Assembly: GCA_030248135.1 (NCBI GenBank) | Contig: JASANC010003433.1 | Span: 186,001-250,000, forward strand | Source of the DNA: Theristus sp. LFF4_11 | Lineage: Eukaryota > Nematoda > Chromadorea > Monhysterida > Xyalidae | DNA: 64,000 bases | Direction: 5' to 3' | Shown: positions 1 through 20,977 of the stretch, one piece after another | Layout: every line of letters starts with the position of its first letter | How positions within the stretch are numbered: position 1 is the stretch's first letter | Notes under the pieces: generated by a model | The model's database searches: none | What the model was told of the DNA's origin: nothing | Seen by the model: the letters and a program-made list of their open reading frames with translations, nothing else | Made by a program: the position numbers and the translations under genes

Positions 1-338
1 GTGTGGCAGAAGTTTTTTCCGACCTGTTTTTTTGGTCGGGTCTGTGTGACTGCAACGTGGATCGAACTTCGAACACGTATGTGGAAGTCGAAAAGGGGCG
101 TTTTCAGACCAGCAAGTGCCTGCATGTCGTTCAACATGTTTTCTTGTCTTTATTTCATTGCAACTCGAAAACGGTTTGTTTGCGTTGCAAACTTTCTTGT
201 CTTTATTTCATTGCAACTCGAAAACGGTTTGTTTGCGTTGCAACAACATTAGCCAACGAACTGAAAGAGACAAAAGATCTATTCGTATATTTTGTGTTCC
301 TCCATTTCATCCATCACCGGGCACCTTTATGCACACAG
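1..338. repeat. Intron sequence with a 53-bp tandem duplication
   Basis: This stretch lies upstream of the first recognisable mannosidase exon and reads as intron. A segment of about 53 bp (starting near 141 and again near 194) is repeated in tandem and contains TTCTTGTCTTTATTTC and GTTTGTTTGCGTTGC. No coding signal is visible. The acceptor CACACAG ends at 338. Confidence 0.6.
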
Positions 339-9666
<9,328 letters not shown>

Positions 9667-11739
9667 TGTAGAGACGGTGGTTGTGTTTTTGGACGGCGAA
9701 TTGTGTGATTGGTACTGATCAGAGTGACTTTAATGCGACAATGATTTATGTGGACTTCCGACAAATACAGCCATTGAAAACTTTTATGGAATGCTATTAT
9801 TATTATTTTATAAAGTGGTCAAGAAATGTTACTGTTTGGCTTAGTCTGCTTATCATCGGGGTCTGTCGGGCGAATAGGGATGATGTCATATACATCTGAC
9901 AGATTCCAAGAAGAAATCAGCAGACTACGCTCCACTTTTTGTTCAGCTCATTCAGATGTTTGGTTTTACATGAACTGTGAATGCGGCAGCGTCGACAAAA
10001 TCGTGCACTGTGATATTTTCCGCGAAAACATTCTATCATTTTCTTTGGAGGTTTCACAAAAAATGCGTTTTCTGCATTGTGGGTAAAGTCGTTGTCTGGA
10101 GTTGGTGCAGTTTCTTGAATGCGTCGAATAATAAAGGTGCATTCATGAAACAGTATTTAGTGTCGGCGTTGCTATGTTTTCACACAGCTACGCGTCACTA
10201 AATCCTGTTTCATGAATGCCGCGTAACGCGTTGTGCCGGTGTGACAATGGAAATGTGCACCGTTTCAGATGGGGGCTGTAAATTTTGTTGTTCTCAGTCT
10301 TACGCTTGTGTCAAAACAAATTGTAACTGTGAGTGGCTGTTTTGTGTGTGTTCAGGATGTTTTTTAATGATCTTTCTTGAAGAGCTGATTTTCTGCAAAC
10401 TATTCAATGTTTTCTGAAAATTGCAGTGGAACACTGGAACACACATTATGCAGCAAGCTGATTGGCTGCATTTCAAATTGATGTTTGCCGCTAAGTTTGT
10501 GTGTTTTGCTGTGTTGTGCTGCACTTGACTCGTTTTCTTAATTCTCTTGATAGTTATTTCACTGGTACTTCATTTTTTGTACTGAAATTTTACATTAAAA
10601 TTTCATTTTCGTTTCACTTTCAATTTTGGGGGGGTCTTCGTTTTTCTGATGATTTTGTTCGCAAGCCAAGGCGCCGATATAAACTCAGCAACGTGATGTG
10701 ATTGGCCTGAATGGTCCGGTACTTGTGGTTTTTATCATTCTCATTCTATTTTTTTTGGTTCACCAACTTGCCATAGTTGATTTATTTGTTTACGAGCTTT
10801 TTCAAGTGGAGTTGGGGTGGAAAAATATCTTTATTCACTGGAATTCTGTCAACTTTTCTCTTTTTGGAGGTCTAATGTTTTGCGTTTGGTTGTTATTTTT
10901 ATTTGCGTCCTTTTTTTGGGTAGAACACTGTTTTTCTGAACATTGACAGCAATTCTAACAATTGCTCAAAAACAACGAATCAGTGAAAATGTCAGTTTGG
11001 TAATCTTGTTTTTTTAAATTTATTTGGAAATTCTTCAAGTTCTTTCTTCAGAACACAAATAGACACATGTACAGATACAGTGAGTGTATGAAACAGATTT
11101 TCAATGATATTATTTATTGCAAAAATCACACTTATCACCACTGATCAAAAAAAAATGTAAAAAATTCATGTATTTTGTCGAAAAATCCATGAAAACGACT
11201 CGTGACTAATTTTATGAGCGTCGAAAAGAAAATCGATCACAGCTTGCACAGTGAAGGGAGTTTTGAAAAATGAGAGACAGCTTGATGTGTTTCACATGAA
11301 GTCAAACTGAACAGACTGCATTTTAATTCAAAAGAAACAGAGTGTCTTAGTTTTCCTCGATTGTCGCTGATTGGTCCTTTAAGTGCACATTAGACAACCA
11401 GCCTGCTATTTTTTTATAGTTTCTGTATGTTTGACTGCAAGCAAGCAACACTGAAAACAAAACATTTATGCGACTTCGGTGCGTTATTGCCGCGTGCACT
11501 GCGGTTGGTATGTCAGGTTTTCAGTCATTACAATTTGAACCGTGCAAAACTCGATACATGTCGCTTGGTTCGCTAGGAGTTCGAGTGCACAGAAAGTGGT
11601 TACTGAACATTTTTTCGCACTTTTTGTTTCGTCAATATGTGGTACGGCACACTGATTGGCTGTTCTCTGGCTAACGAGCAACCGAGACCAATCAGTGCAG
11701 TCCAATTCAAACGTACAGCCAATCACCAACGACTGATTG
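9667..11739. other. Convergent 3' region between mannosidase and GPCR genes
   Basis: Holds both 3' UTRs. AATAAA near 10129-10134 is a plausible mannosidase poly(A) signal, about 470 nt past the stop. TTTATT near 11110 gives AATAAA on the minus strand for the GPCR gene. A hairpin MITE occupies 10136-10222. Nothing else organised was seen. Confidence 0.55.
10136..10222. mobile_element. Hairpin MITE, copy 2
   Basis: GCATTCATGAAACAGTATTT at the left is mirrored by a right arm ending TTTCATGAATGC, with the family loop GCTATGTTTTCACACAGC. It directly follows the AATAAA of the mannosidase gene. Confidence 0.8.
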
Positions 11740-14700
11740 TCACAGCAGCGTCTCGGTCGTGTCGTCGGTGTCCAGCGCGCCGTTGGCCACGTGGCTCGCC
11801 GCACTCGACGCGCACTCAATCGGCCGTGCGACGAGTTTCGTTTCGGTGTCCGCTTTGTTCGAATCGGTCGCCGTTCGGTATACGACGCTGTTCAGCGGCT
11901 TCAATTGCGCGCACTCCGGCACCGGACTGTTGTTCCCATTGCAGCTGGCGTTGTTGTCGGTCGTGCTGCTCTTGCAGGCCGCTGCTGCCTCGTAGAAGAT
12001 CATGCGTCGTGCGCCGGGCGCCGTGTGAACGCCTGCATACGGGTAGAGGGCGCTTTGGTTTGTCTGGAAAGTGTGCCATTTATCCTGTCACCGCTAGTAG
12101 CCTGGCTGGTAGCGTGTTTGACTCTTGTCTGTGCGCTCGGGGAATCGAGCCCCGGCCGAGCGGTGTATAATAGGCACTTAATGACAGTGAAAACTCGATG
12201 GGCGCCCCACTCGACGGCGTTCTGTACGCTTTTCTTGAGTTAGCCTCTGGCTAAAAGCATCGTTTGAATCGCTGTTTATTTGGGCGTTATTTGGACTTTT
12301 TTGAGCACCTACAAAAAATGACCAGTTATACTGTAATTGTCAAGAGACTTATCAGCTGAAAAAGAAGTCAACACTGCTGAACAAATGGCACATCGTGCAT
12401 ATTGACACATTGATGACATGCCAACTTGCCATCAGAGTCCGTCCGTGGCACTGCCGTCTGCGGGTTGTTTTTGTTCGGCACCGAGTAGGTGCGAATTGAC
12501 CTCGACCAATCAGCAGTGGCGATATTGTCCAAGTGCAGGTCAACGTTCGAACACGTGACCCGCGCGATGAACAGCTGACGAAAACGTACACTGCAACCAA
12601 CGAATCGAAACGGATTTGTTATTATTGATGAGGTTCGAATCAAGATGATTGAAATGAAAGCGTTTAACCAAAGAAGAACAACGTCCACAAAGTGATGCAC
12701 TGTTGAGTGTTGAGCTGCCACTGTTAACAGTATGTTGAGTAAAGTTTACTATCAGACAAACTCAACACATTACAACGCAAACTCAACAATGTGTGCGCTT
12801 CTTCTGCAACTAAAAAGCCACTCAACGCTGTGTTGACTAATTTGTTGAATTTTTGTTTTACGAGTTTAGTCACACAGTTTACCTGAACAAAATGTAAATG
12901 AAAAACAACACGGACGCCTCGCAGATGACAAGAAACGAGGCAGCAACCTGCCAAATGCACAATCTGCGGTCTTGGTGCACCTTGGCCGGACCGTAGATTG
13001 CGGCCGTAACACTGAGACCGACCGAAGGCGATTCGCAAACGAGATAACTGAAAAAAAAAACATTATTGATCGAATGAACGGTTTTCAATTCAATACGATG
13101 GCAGGGCAGGACCACAGTTTGATATGAAATCAACGACAATGAGAAAAAAAACGTTGCCACCAAAACTAAGTTCTCGTGATGTCGCCTCAGTAGCAAGTTT
13201 ATAGTAGCAACTGTTTCCGACTGAAATATGTCTAACAGAGAAAAGGAAGGTTTCTTCAAGCGTCTAAATCACATCAAAATTCTTGTGATTCTTGTTCAAT
13301 TTCTTGGTCTTCTTGTTTTCACGTTTCAATGGTGTGGTCAAAATCTCAAAACAAAAACTATTAAAGAACAGAAAAAACTAAACAAACGCACGCCACAGTG
13401 GTCAACATCGTGATGATCGTGACGCATTTCTTCTCGGACGCGTGTCTGCCGCCGCTGAATCGATTTCGCTCGACCGCCAGCAGTTGCCAGGCGATGACGA
13501 CGCTGAAGTAGACGAGCAACACCAGCGGCACCACGATCACCAGCGTCACGTTCACACTGTGGTACACGGACTCGTAGATCTCGTGCAGGCGGCCTGCAAA
13601 ACAGCGTTAGCTGTGTATGGACGCTTTGGCATTCCATTCCATTTTATTTCGCGAACAAGCAGGAAACTCCGATAAAACTGTACGAACAGCATGTAGTTCG
13701 GAGACCGAGTTCAGCAACACGATCGTGTGTTTCTGATGTGTGTTTTAGCGTTGTGTGCCAGTCTGGTCACTGTTTTAAGGCGCATTCATGAAGCAGTATT
13801 TAGTGACGCGTAGCTATAGTTGCGCGGTCACTAAATACTGCTTCATGAATGCGCCTGCATTGTTGTTGCGGTTTCGCCCGCCGTCAGTTCCTAAAGATAC
13901 ACGATAGGCGTCACCCAGGCATAACAACGTGCCGTGTCACGCACTAAACGAATTATCTAAAAATGCGGGAGACGCATATAAAAGGAGGAATATGGCCTTG
14001 TGTAAGCAGTGAAAGACTTGGCTCGACAACGCTTTTCAAGTCTCTGATGTGGTACACACGGATACAAGTACATAAGAGTTATATTTTTGCGCCGCGTTTG
14101 CTGTTTAAAAGCTTGCTGAAAAGCGTAAAAACTTTGAAGTTATTTTTCAATTGTCCTCTTCAGTTTAGTCTAAAATCACACCATGTGCGAAATTCTGTAA
14201 ATTCTGTGCAAAAACAGAAACATCAGAAATTGCAAAATATTGCTGCATGTAGCTTTATCGTTGTTGTTGTTGTTGTTTTGTTGGGATTTTTAGGCGATGT
14301 TTTTAGCCAGGGCTAACCCAGAGAAGCGTACAGAACGCCATTGAGTAGGGCGCCCATTGAGTTTTCTCTGTCATTAAGTGCCTACATACCCCTCGGCGGG
14401 GCTCGATCCCCCGAGCGCACAGACTGTAGTCTAACGCACTACCACCAGGCCACGAGGGTGACAATTGTTGTTGTTGCTAACGTACGCACCGCTGTGCATA
14501 CAGCAGCACCAGTGCAAAAAGTGTTGTCTTTCGTTGATTTTCACCCTTTTTACCAAACTCTTGTGACAGGATAAACCGGTGAGTCATTGCCACAGAAGGA
14601 GACCTTGCGTTCCCCAACGCCTCTGCGATACACTTTGTGCAAACCAGTGTCAGCGATCTAAAGTCTGATCGTTATTTTAGTGGTTTTAGTGGTCGCTAAA

Positions 14701-17700
14701 TGCTAGAAAAAAAGCAAATGTGAAAGTTTCATTTGTCTACAATGTACGAGGGTTGCCACTTCCAACCGAAATAAAAAATAAACGGCGCAAAAATATGACT
14801 CTTATGTACTTGTATCCGTGTGTACCACATCAGAGACTTGAAAAGCGTTGTCGAGCCAAGTCTTTCACTGCTTACACAAGGCCATATTCCTCCTTTTATA
14901 TGCGTCTCCCGCATTTTTAGATAATATTCTGACTTTTACATAAGCCCCGAAGGTCGGACCAAAATCACAATACGTTGGTCACACATTCTTCTAAACCCCG
15001 GACAACTCAGGTTTTTCATTTTTCGTTTTTAGGCCAATTTCGCCTATGCTATTTCTACGGCCCATTCGCCCAAAATCGTCACGATTCAGTACCTAGAATT
15101 GCTCACATAAGAAAACTGACCCAAAAGCAGTGATCGGCGGTTGAATTACCCTGGAAAACACAGTTTTCTTGTTTTTCATTTCTGGACCGGTTTCACTAAA
15201 TTCCACGGCCGATTCGCCCGAAATCGTCACGATTCGGAATCTAAAGTTGCTCACGTAAGAAAACTAACCCAAAATCTGTTATCAGCGCATTGAATTACCC
15301 CGGAAAACACAGTTTTCTTGTTTTTCATTTTTGGACCGATTTCGCCAATTTCCACGGCCGATTCGCCCGAAATCGTCACGATTCAGTACCTAGAATTGCT
15401 CACATAAGAAAACTAACCCAGAATCCGTGATCAGCGCATTGAATTACCAAGGAAAACACCGTTTTTTGTTTTTCATTTCTGGACCGATTTCGCCAATTTC
15501 CACGGCCGATTCGCCCGAAATCGTCACGATTCAGTATCTAGAGTTGCTCACATAAAAAACTAACCCAAAATCCGTGATCAGCGCATTGAATTACCCTGAA
15601 AAACACCCTTTTATTGTTTTTCGTTTCTGGGCCGTTTTCGCCAATTTCCACTGCCGATTCGCCCGAAATCGTCACGATTCAGCACCTAAAGTTGCTCACG
15701 TAAAAAAACTAACCCAACATCTGTTATCAGCGCATTGAATTACCATGGAAAACACCGTTGTTTTGGTTTTTCATTTTTGGACCGATTTCGCCAATTTCCA
15801 CGGCCGATTCGTCCGAAATCGTCACGATTCAGTACCTAGAATTGCTCACATAAGAAAACTAACCCAGAATCCGTGATCAGCGCATTGAATTACCATGGAA
15901 AACACCGTTGTTTTGGTTTTTCATTTCTGGACCGATTTCGCCAATTTCCACGGCCGATTCGCCCGAAATCGTCACGATTCAGTATCTAGAGTTGCTCACG
16001 TAAGAAAACTAACCCAAAATCCGTGATCAGCGCATTGAATTACCCTGGAAAACACCATTTTCTTGTTTTTCGTTTCTAGACCGATTTCGCCAATTTACAC
16101 GGCCGATTCGCCCGAAATCGTCACGATTCAGCATCTAAAGTTGCTCACGTAAGAAAACTAACCCAAAATCCGTGATCAGCGCATTGAATTACCCTGGAAA
16201 ACACTATTTTCTTGTTTTTCGTTTCTAGACCGATTTCGCCAATTTCCACGGCCGATTCGCCCGAAATCGTCACGATTCAGCATGTAAAGTTGCTCACGTA
16301 AGAAAACTAACCCAAAATCCGTGATCAGCGCATTGAATTACCCTGGAAAACACCATTTTCTTGTTTTTCGTTTCTAGACCGATTTCGCCAATTTACACGG
16401 CCGATTCGCCCGAAATCGTCACGATTCAGCATCTAAAGTTGCTCACGTAAGAAAACTAACCCAAAATCCGTGATCAGCGCATTGAATTACCCTGGAAAAC
16501 ACATTTTTCTTGTTTTTCGTTTCTGGACCGATTTCGCCAATTTCCACGGCCGATTCGCCCGAAATCGTCACGATTCAGCATCTACAGTTGCTCACGTAAG
16601 AAAACTAACCCAAAATCCGTGATCAGCGCATTGAATTACCCTGGAAAACACCATTTTCTTGTTTTTCGTTTCTAGACCGATTTCGCCAATTTCCACGGCC
16701 GATTCGCCCGAAATCGTCACGATTCAGCATCTAAAGTTGCTCACGTAAGAAAACTAACCCAAAATCCGTGATCAGCGCATTGAATTACCCTGGAAAACAC
16801 CCTTTTCTTGTTTTTCGTTTCTAGACCGATTTCGCCAATTTCCACGGCCGATTCGCTCGAAATCGTCACGATTCAGCATCTAAAGTTGCTCACGTAAGAA
16901 AACTAACCCAAAATCCGTGATCAGCGCATTGAATTCCTACGGACTAGACCTTTTTCCTATTATTTTTCGTAGCTCAGACAAAATTTGTAAGAGTGAAAAG
17001 CTGATACCCAGTCGAAATGCTACGAACTGTAAAAAATGCACAATTTTGACGAAAAAAATGCCCGGGCAAAAAAAATTTCACAATCTACGGATGAAATTAC
17101 CCCAGGAAACATTTTTGTTCGACTGTGAAAGTGTCGCAGGTAAAAATTGAAAGGGCGCACACTTAAAACCAGGTGAAAACCCTGCGAACTTTTAAAAATG
17201 CCCAATTTTTTACCCAAAACAAGGTCTGGGTAAAAAATTAATCCGATTTTCAAAATCTCCGGATGGAATTACCCCAGGAAACATTTTTGTTCGACTGTGA
17301 AAGTGTCGCAGGTAAAAATTGAAAGGGCGCACACTTAAAACCAGGTGAAAACCCTGCGAACTTTTAAAAATGCCCAATTTTTACCCAAAAACAGGGTCTG
17401 GGTAAAAAATTAACCCAATTTTCAAAATCTCCGGATGGAATTACCCCAGGAAACATTTTTGTTTGACTGTGAAAGTGTCGCAGGTAAAAACTGAAAGGGC
17501 GCACACATGTTGATTACATACCAGAAAAAAAAGGACAAAGGGAAATAAGTAACACGATTTTCAGAATAGGTTTTTCGTGTCTAGAGCGTATGAAAAATCG
17601 TCCGATGAAAATTTTTTCGCGGCTCCAAGCACAACTTTGGGTGTTCGTTTCGTGTGCACAGAACCAAGTTTGTGGCTTATACTATGCTCGCTGCAGGGCA

Positions 17701-19546
17701 GCGAGAAAGTTTGAAAAACGCGCGCGAGGGGAAAACGGCTCATATTATGCGTGATGCGCTGTCCGCTCGCTGACGCTCGCTCGCGCATCCGCATGAATAC
17801 GTTCATGCTATCGGAACGTAAAAAAGCGGATTGATCGAGCTGATTTTTGGGTCTCTGAGTCCACACTACATGCTGTTCATACAGTTGTATCGGAGTTTCT
17901 GCTTTTTTTCGCGAAATAAATTGGATGGATCGATCAATCAAATCTCTCGACCGACCATTTCGGTTGACGATGTGCACTTGCGATTGGACGTCGTCGCCAC
18001 CGAGGCACTGGCGGATGCGCCCATGTCGGTTGACCGGATAGACGACGTGAAACAGCAGAGCGCACGGAATCAACACCGCCAGTGAGCGGGCGAAGTTGCG
18101 CTCGTTGCACCATTTTCGTGAACGCACCGGAAACTTCACGTACAGATACCGCTCGAGCGTCATGAACACGAGCAGCCTGGAAATATTTGCTGATTGGCTG
18201 GATTGCTTTGAATCGGGCACGGTGATTGGCTGGTTGACTTAACTGAAAGACGAATGCAGCAAGCAACGATTGCGACATACCGCACGCAGAAAATGCTCAA
18301 TGTGCTCTCTGGCGTACTGTTTCATGGAAACGGCTTCGGTTTGGCGTCTTGGACGTTTCAAATCAAACGAACTGACAGAAAGTCAATTCAATCGAATGCA
18401 GTGTTATGAAAGCCGTGATTGACTTTTTTGAGTTGGATTTATCTTGAATTGGAACATAGGCTTTCAAATGAGCAACTTTCAAAGGCCAGACAAGGAATGT
18501 TCTAGTCCAATGTCCACTTGAAGCATAATAAAGCACGAGGCTGACGCTGCAAACGAACCATATAGCGATTGTTCCGAACACGTTCGACATCCACAGAATG
18601 TACGGGTATGCGTGCATGTAAAGCTGGTTCCACTCCATCGTGGATGAACGCATCACGGCGTGCACGCCCACGGGCACCAACGACAGCATGAACAGCATGT
18701 TGCAAATCTGCGCAGTGAGCGCATTTCAAAGTACGTTTCTACATGAACATTGGCGAAATTTGAATTTGTGACCCCAAACTAGCCAATTGGGTGTCTTCCA
18801 AATCAGCGCACAAATACTTCAGTTGGATTCAACTGGTCAGCGCTAGGAACACGCACACGCAAAGAAAATCTGTGAAACCGGCTGATTATGCATTCAGTGA
18901 CTTTGGATTTGATGATTCAGTCTCCGAATTCTGCGTGTCGCGGGCAAAGATCAAGTAAACGCTGAAAAACACACGGGCACGAGCGCACGCGCGTGGGCAA
19001 CGCATGCATTACGAAACAATCGGCAGGCTTTCCAAACACAAAAGGGCGAGCGATATAGCCGATTAGCCTAACCGCTTTCGCAGCCAACATCTTCACGGCG
19101 AGGCAACTCTTCAGGCACGTATACTGGTACACGATGATGTTCAGCGTGTTCGCGATCAGACACAACACGAGCACGTAGAAGAACGCCGTGCCCATCCAGA
19201 AGCGGTACGCCTCCGACCGTTCGCAGGCGCTGTCGCACGGCGCCAGATGCGACGGCGCCACGGAGAACTCGGGCACGCCGTCGTTGACCGCGACGTCCTC
19301 GTCGTCGTCCTCCGGTCGGAATTCCCTGATGATGCCCGGAATGTACGGTCCCCAGATGTCCATGCAGACGTCGACGGGATACTGCAGCCGGCATCGGTTG
19401 ACGCAGCGCAGCGGGTGGTCGCTGAAACGAGCCCAACAGTTGGTGACGTTCAGGAGGTAACTGTGATCGTCAGTGGCGTTGTTGTTGGTGTTGCTGTTTG
19501 GGGGCATGTCGCTGATGGTCGTGGCGTCTGTGTCCGTCATTGGCAT
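11740..19546 (-). CDS. Rhodopsin-class peptide-type GPCR (FMRFamide-receptor-like)
   Basis: Seven-transmembrane receptor of the plasma membrane. Exons on the minus strand: 19546-19073, 18707-18559, 18176-17956, 13593-13392, 13047-12883, 12590-12560, 12063-11740. Total 1566 nt, 521 aa, phase consistent. The ectodomain (about 1-115) has NATD and NVTN glycosylation sites, an acidic stretch (EDDDEDV) and about seven cysteines. TM1 is near 116-140. TM3 ends with L-E-R-Y (E216-R217-Y218), an ERY form of DRY. TM5 follows NVTLVIVVPLVLLVY; TM6 has CESP; the NPxxY region is replaced by LFFIYILF. Helix 8 (SVRFRQLF) comes from a 31-nt micro-exon. The C-tail is long, with Ser/Thr/Asn, and ends DTDDTTETLL. 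Start chosen at MPMTD because a splice-like TTTTTCAG lies between it and an upstream in-frame ATG. The ligand is not determinable; FMRFamide-type is inference. Confidence 0.85.
12084..12262 (+). mobile_element. tRNA-derived SINE, family A, copy 2
   Basis: Head TAGCCTGGCTGGTAGCG (A box) and CGGGGAATCGAGCCCCG (B-box hairpin), followed by the shared body and CTGGCTAAAAGCATCG. It starts about 20 bp from the acceptor of the last GPCR exon (minus strand), so its insertion just spared the splice site. Confidence 0.78.
13778..13855. mobile_element. Hairpin MITE, copy 3 (perfect stem)
   Basis: Arms of about 30 bp, from AGGCGCATTCATGAAGCAG to its exact complement ending CATGAATGCGCCT, around a short GTAGCTATAGTTG loop. 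It lies in the 4.4-kb GPCR intron. Confidence 0.88.
13953..14924. repeat. Foldback domain with about 140-bp inverted ends
   Basis: Left end TTATCTAAAAATGCGGGAGA is mirrored at 14924, and the arms pair over about 140 bp (to about 14090 and from about 14787). The interior carries SINE copy 3. The corresponding domain in copy II is 54418-55451. Confidence 0.85.
14259..14462 (-). mobile_element. tRNA-derived SINE, family A, copy 3
   Basis: Best-preserved tRNA-like head: on the minus strand CTCGTGGCCTGGTGGTAG (A box) and GGGGGATCGAGCCCCG (B box). The tail is a (TTG)n run on the plus strand, that is (CAA)n at the 3' end. Copy II of the composite element lacks this insert at the matching site near 54970, giving an empty-site comparison. 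Confidence 0.85.
15000..16937 (+). repeat. 149-bp satellite array, about 13 units
   Basis: The marker GGCCGATTCGCCCGAAATCG recurs with spacing 148-150 bp; the AAATCGTCACG anchor starts at 15073, 15221, 15370, 15518, 15666, 15816, 15966, 16115, 16264, 16413, 16562, 16711 and 16860. Units toward the 3' side are nearly identical; those at the 5' edge are more diverged. Confidence 0.95.
16937..17510 (+). repeat. Second tandem zone, period about 172 bp
   Basis: GGAATTACCCCAGGAAACAT recurs near 17094, 17266 and 17438, followed each time by CGACTGTGAAAGTGTCGCAG-like sequence and GGTAAAAATTGAAAGGGCGC. Related copies in reverse orientation lie at about 52790-53170. Confidence 0.85.
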
Positions 19547-19610
19547 GTTGTTGTTAGTCGTCTGGTTATTATTTGTGGAAATGTATTTTAGTGTGAATAT
19601 TTTTTTGGTG

Positions 19611-19630
19611 GCAACCCTGAAAAATGTGAA
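19611..19630 (-). promoter_or_regulatory. Possible (trans-)splice acceptor upstream of GPCR start
   Basis: On the minus strand TTTTTCAG precedes GGTTGCC, leaving about 73 nt of leader before the chosen ATG at 19546. In nematodes such a site without an upstream coding exon would fit spliced-leader addition. An ordinary upstream 5'UTR exon is the alternative. Confidence 0.35.
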
Positions 19631-19675
19631 CACATTTGCAACTTAACCTCAACAAACAGTTGCTCGTGGTGTATA

Positions 19676-19763
19676 GGGGCATTCATGAACCAGTATTTAA
19701 TGACACAGCTACATGTTTTAACACAGCTACGCGTCATCATTTAATACTGCTTCATGAATGCCG
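19676..19763. mobile_element. Hairpin MITE, copy 4
   Basis: GCATTCATGAACCAGTATTT pairs with the right arm ending CTGCTTCATGAATGC; the centre contains ATGTTTTAACACAGCTACGCG. About 50 bp upstream of the GPCR 5' leader. Confidence 0.8.
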
Positions 19764-20640
19764 TTTTTCACTGTGGTCAAACCGAGAATGCAAAAGTCGA
19801 AGCTTGATCAACACGTTGACCATTACTGTAAACACACGACTGATAACTGAGACTACGATGGACAGACAATGTGAACTCGCAGTTGCGTGTAAATGCAATT
19901 GCAGTCAGTGCCCACGAGGCGAATCCAGCCATGTGCACTGGGCTATTCGACTGACGCAATTGTGTGACGGATGAAACGAATATTTCACATTTAGCGAAAG
20001 TTCACGGCCTCCGCGAAATGCTAATCTGCATTTGCAGTTACATTCAACAGTGCTGCGAACGGCGAACCTTTTCCATTGTATGATTAGTTCGTTCTAGATG
20101 TTAAAATGTCATTTGCACCCGTTTCTGCACAAATTTTCGACGAAAAATGCAATAAAGCGCGAAATTAAACTGACGTCAAGGGTATAATTTGTGAAATTAT
20201 GATCGAAAAGCGCATGCAGGTACCCATGCGCACTTTTTAATCTCGCTCCAGTTTAGATCTTAAGTCATGAGTACATACGATCTTCTGTATTTGGCTAATT
20301 TGGCTAAATAGAAACAGTGCGTGAAGTGTAAACAAGCTCTCATTTTTATCACCCAGACACCTGATCATACATAACTGCGTAGTGCGTGCGTCCACGATAC
20401 AGAAATGAATCTACAGGGTGAGCAAAAAAGGTGGTACAGATTTTAGGTGGTTATATTTTGAAGCCAACATGGACGTGTCGTATATTCCGCTGAAATTTGT
20501 AACAGAAGTTCTCCGGGTTGGGCAGCTTTGTTTACAACATTGCATCCTTGCTGTGGGATTATGATATTTTGATTGGAATTCGAAAAAAAACCGATGTTCG
20601 TCTTTTTCGAAACAATATCTCCGTAGTTTCGTTGGTTGTT
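19764..20640. other. Intergenic region, nothing recognised
   Basis: AT-rich sequence upstream of the GPCR gene. No convincing open frame with splice signals, RNA gene or repeat was seen. Confidence 0.5.
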
Positions 20641-20654
20641 TGTGTTTGCGCGCA

Positions 20655-20940
20655 GTTTGGGGGGGGGGGGGTGGGTGCGAGGGGGGGGGAGTTGGGGGTG
20701 TGTGAGGGGAAAGGGAAAGGGGGCGGGGGGGGGGGGGTTTGGGTGGCGGGGGGGGGGAAGGGGGGGGAGGGGGGGGGGGGAGGGGAGGGGGGGCGCCGCG
20801 GGGGTGGGGGTAGCGTGGTGGGGGGGGGGGGGGGTGGTTGATTGGTGGTTGTGGGGGGGGCGGGGGGTGGGAGAGGGAGGGGAGAAAGGCGCGGGGGGGG
20901 GGGTGGTTGTGTGTGGGGGGGGCGGGGGGGGGGGGGAGGG
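20655..20940 (+). repeat. G-rich low-complexity tract
   Basis: Nearly 300 bp dominated by runs of 5-13 G, broken by single A, T or C. The long open frames through it encode only Gly/Trp/Arg (plus) or Pro/His (minus) and are composition artefacts. It lies just outside the palindrome and has strong G-quadruplex potential; base-call or assembly error is possible. Confidence 0.85.
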
Positions 20941-20977
20941 AGAAATTCTGCAAATCAAAACATAATCATTTTGAATA

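Larger units (their letters stand above)
13953..17795 (+). mobile_element. Composite foldback-plus-satellite element, copy I
   Basis: Four parts in fixed order: foldback domain (13953-14924), 149-bp tandem array (about 15000-16937), a second repeat zone of roughly 172 bp per unit (16937-17510), and a unique end (17510-17795) ending CGCGCATCCGCATGA. The same order, inverted, is found at 52481-55451, which fixes both boundaries. Outside them the flanks differ. It fills most of the GPCR intron 13594-17955. No transposase was seen, so it looks non-autonomous. Confidence 0.75.

Noticed and set aside
11637..12243. Ser/Arg-rich plus-strand frames
   Set aside because: They are antisense to the last GPCR exon and the neighbouring SINE.
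14393..14463. Apparent tRNA gene
   Set aside because: The head has A and B boxes, but no proper anticodon stem could be folded and the same head is attached to the repeated SINE body.
15000..16937. CRISPR-like regular array
   Set aside because: Whole 149-bp units repeat without unique spacers, and the context is a eukaryotic intron.
20411..20958. Long Pro-rich and Gly-rich open frames
   Set aside because: They come only from the G/C homopolymer tract and have no start context, splice signals or normal composition.
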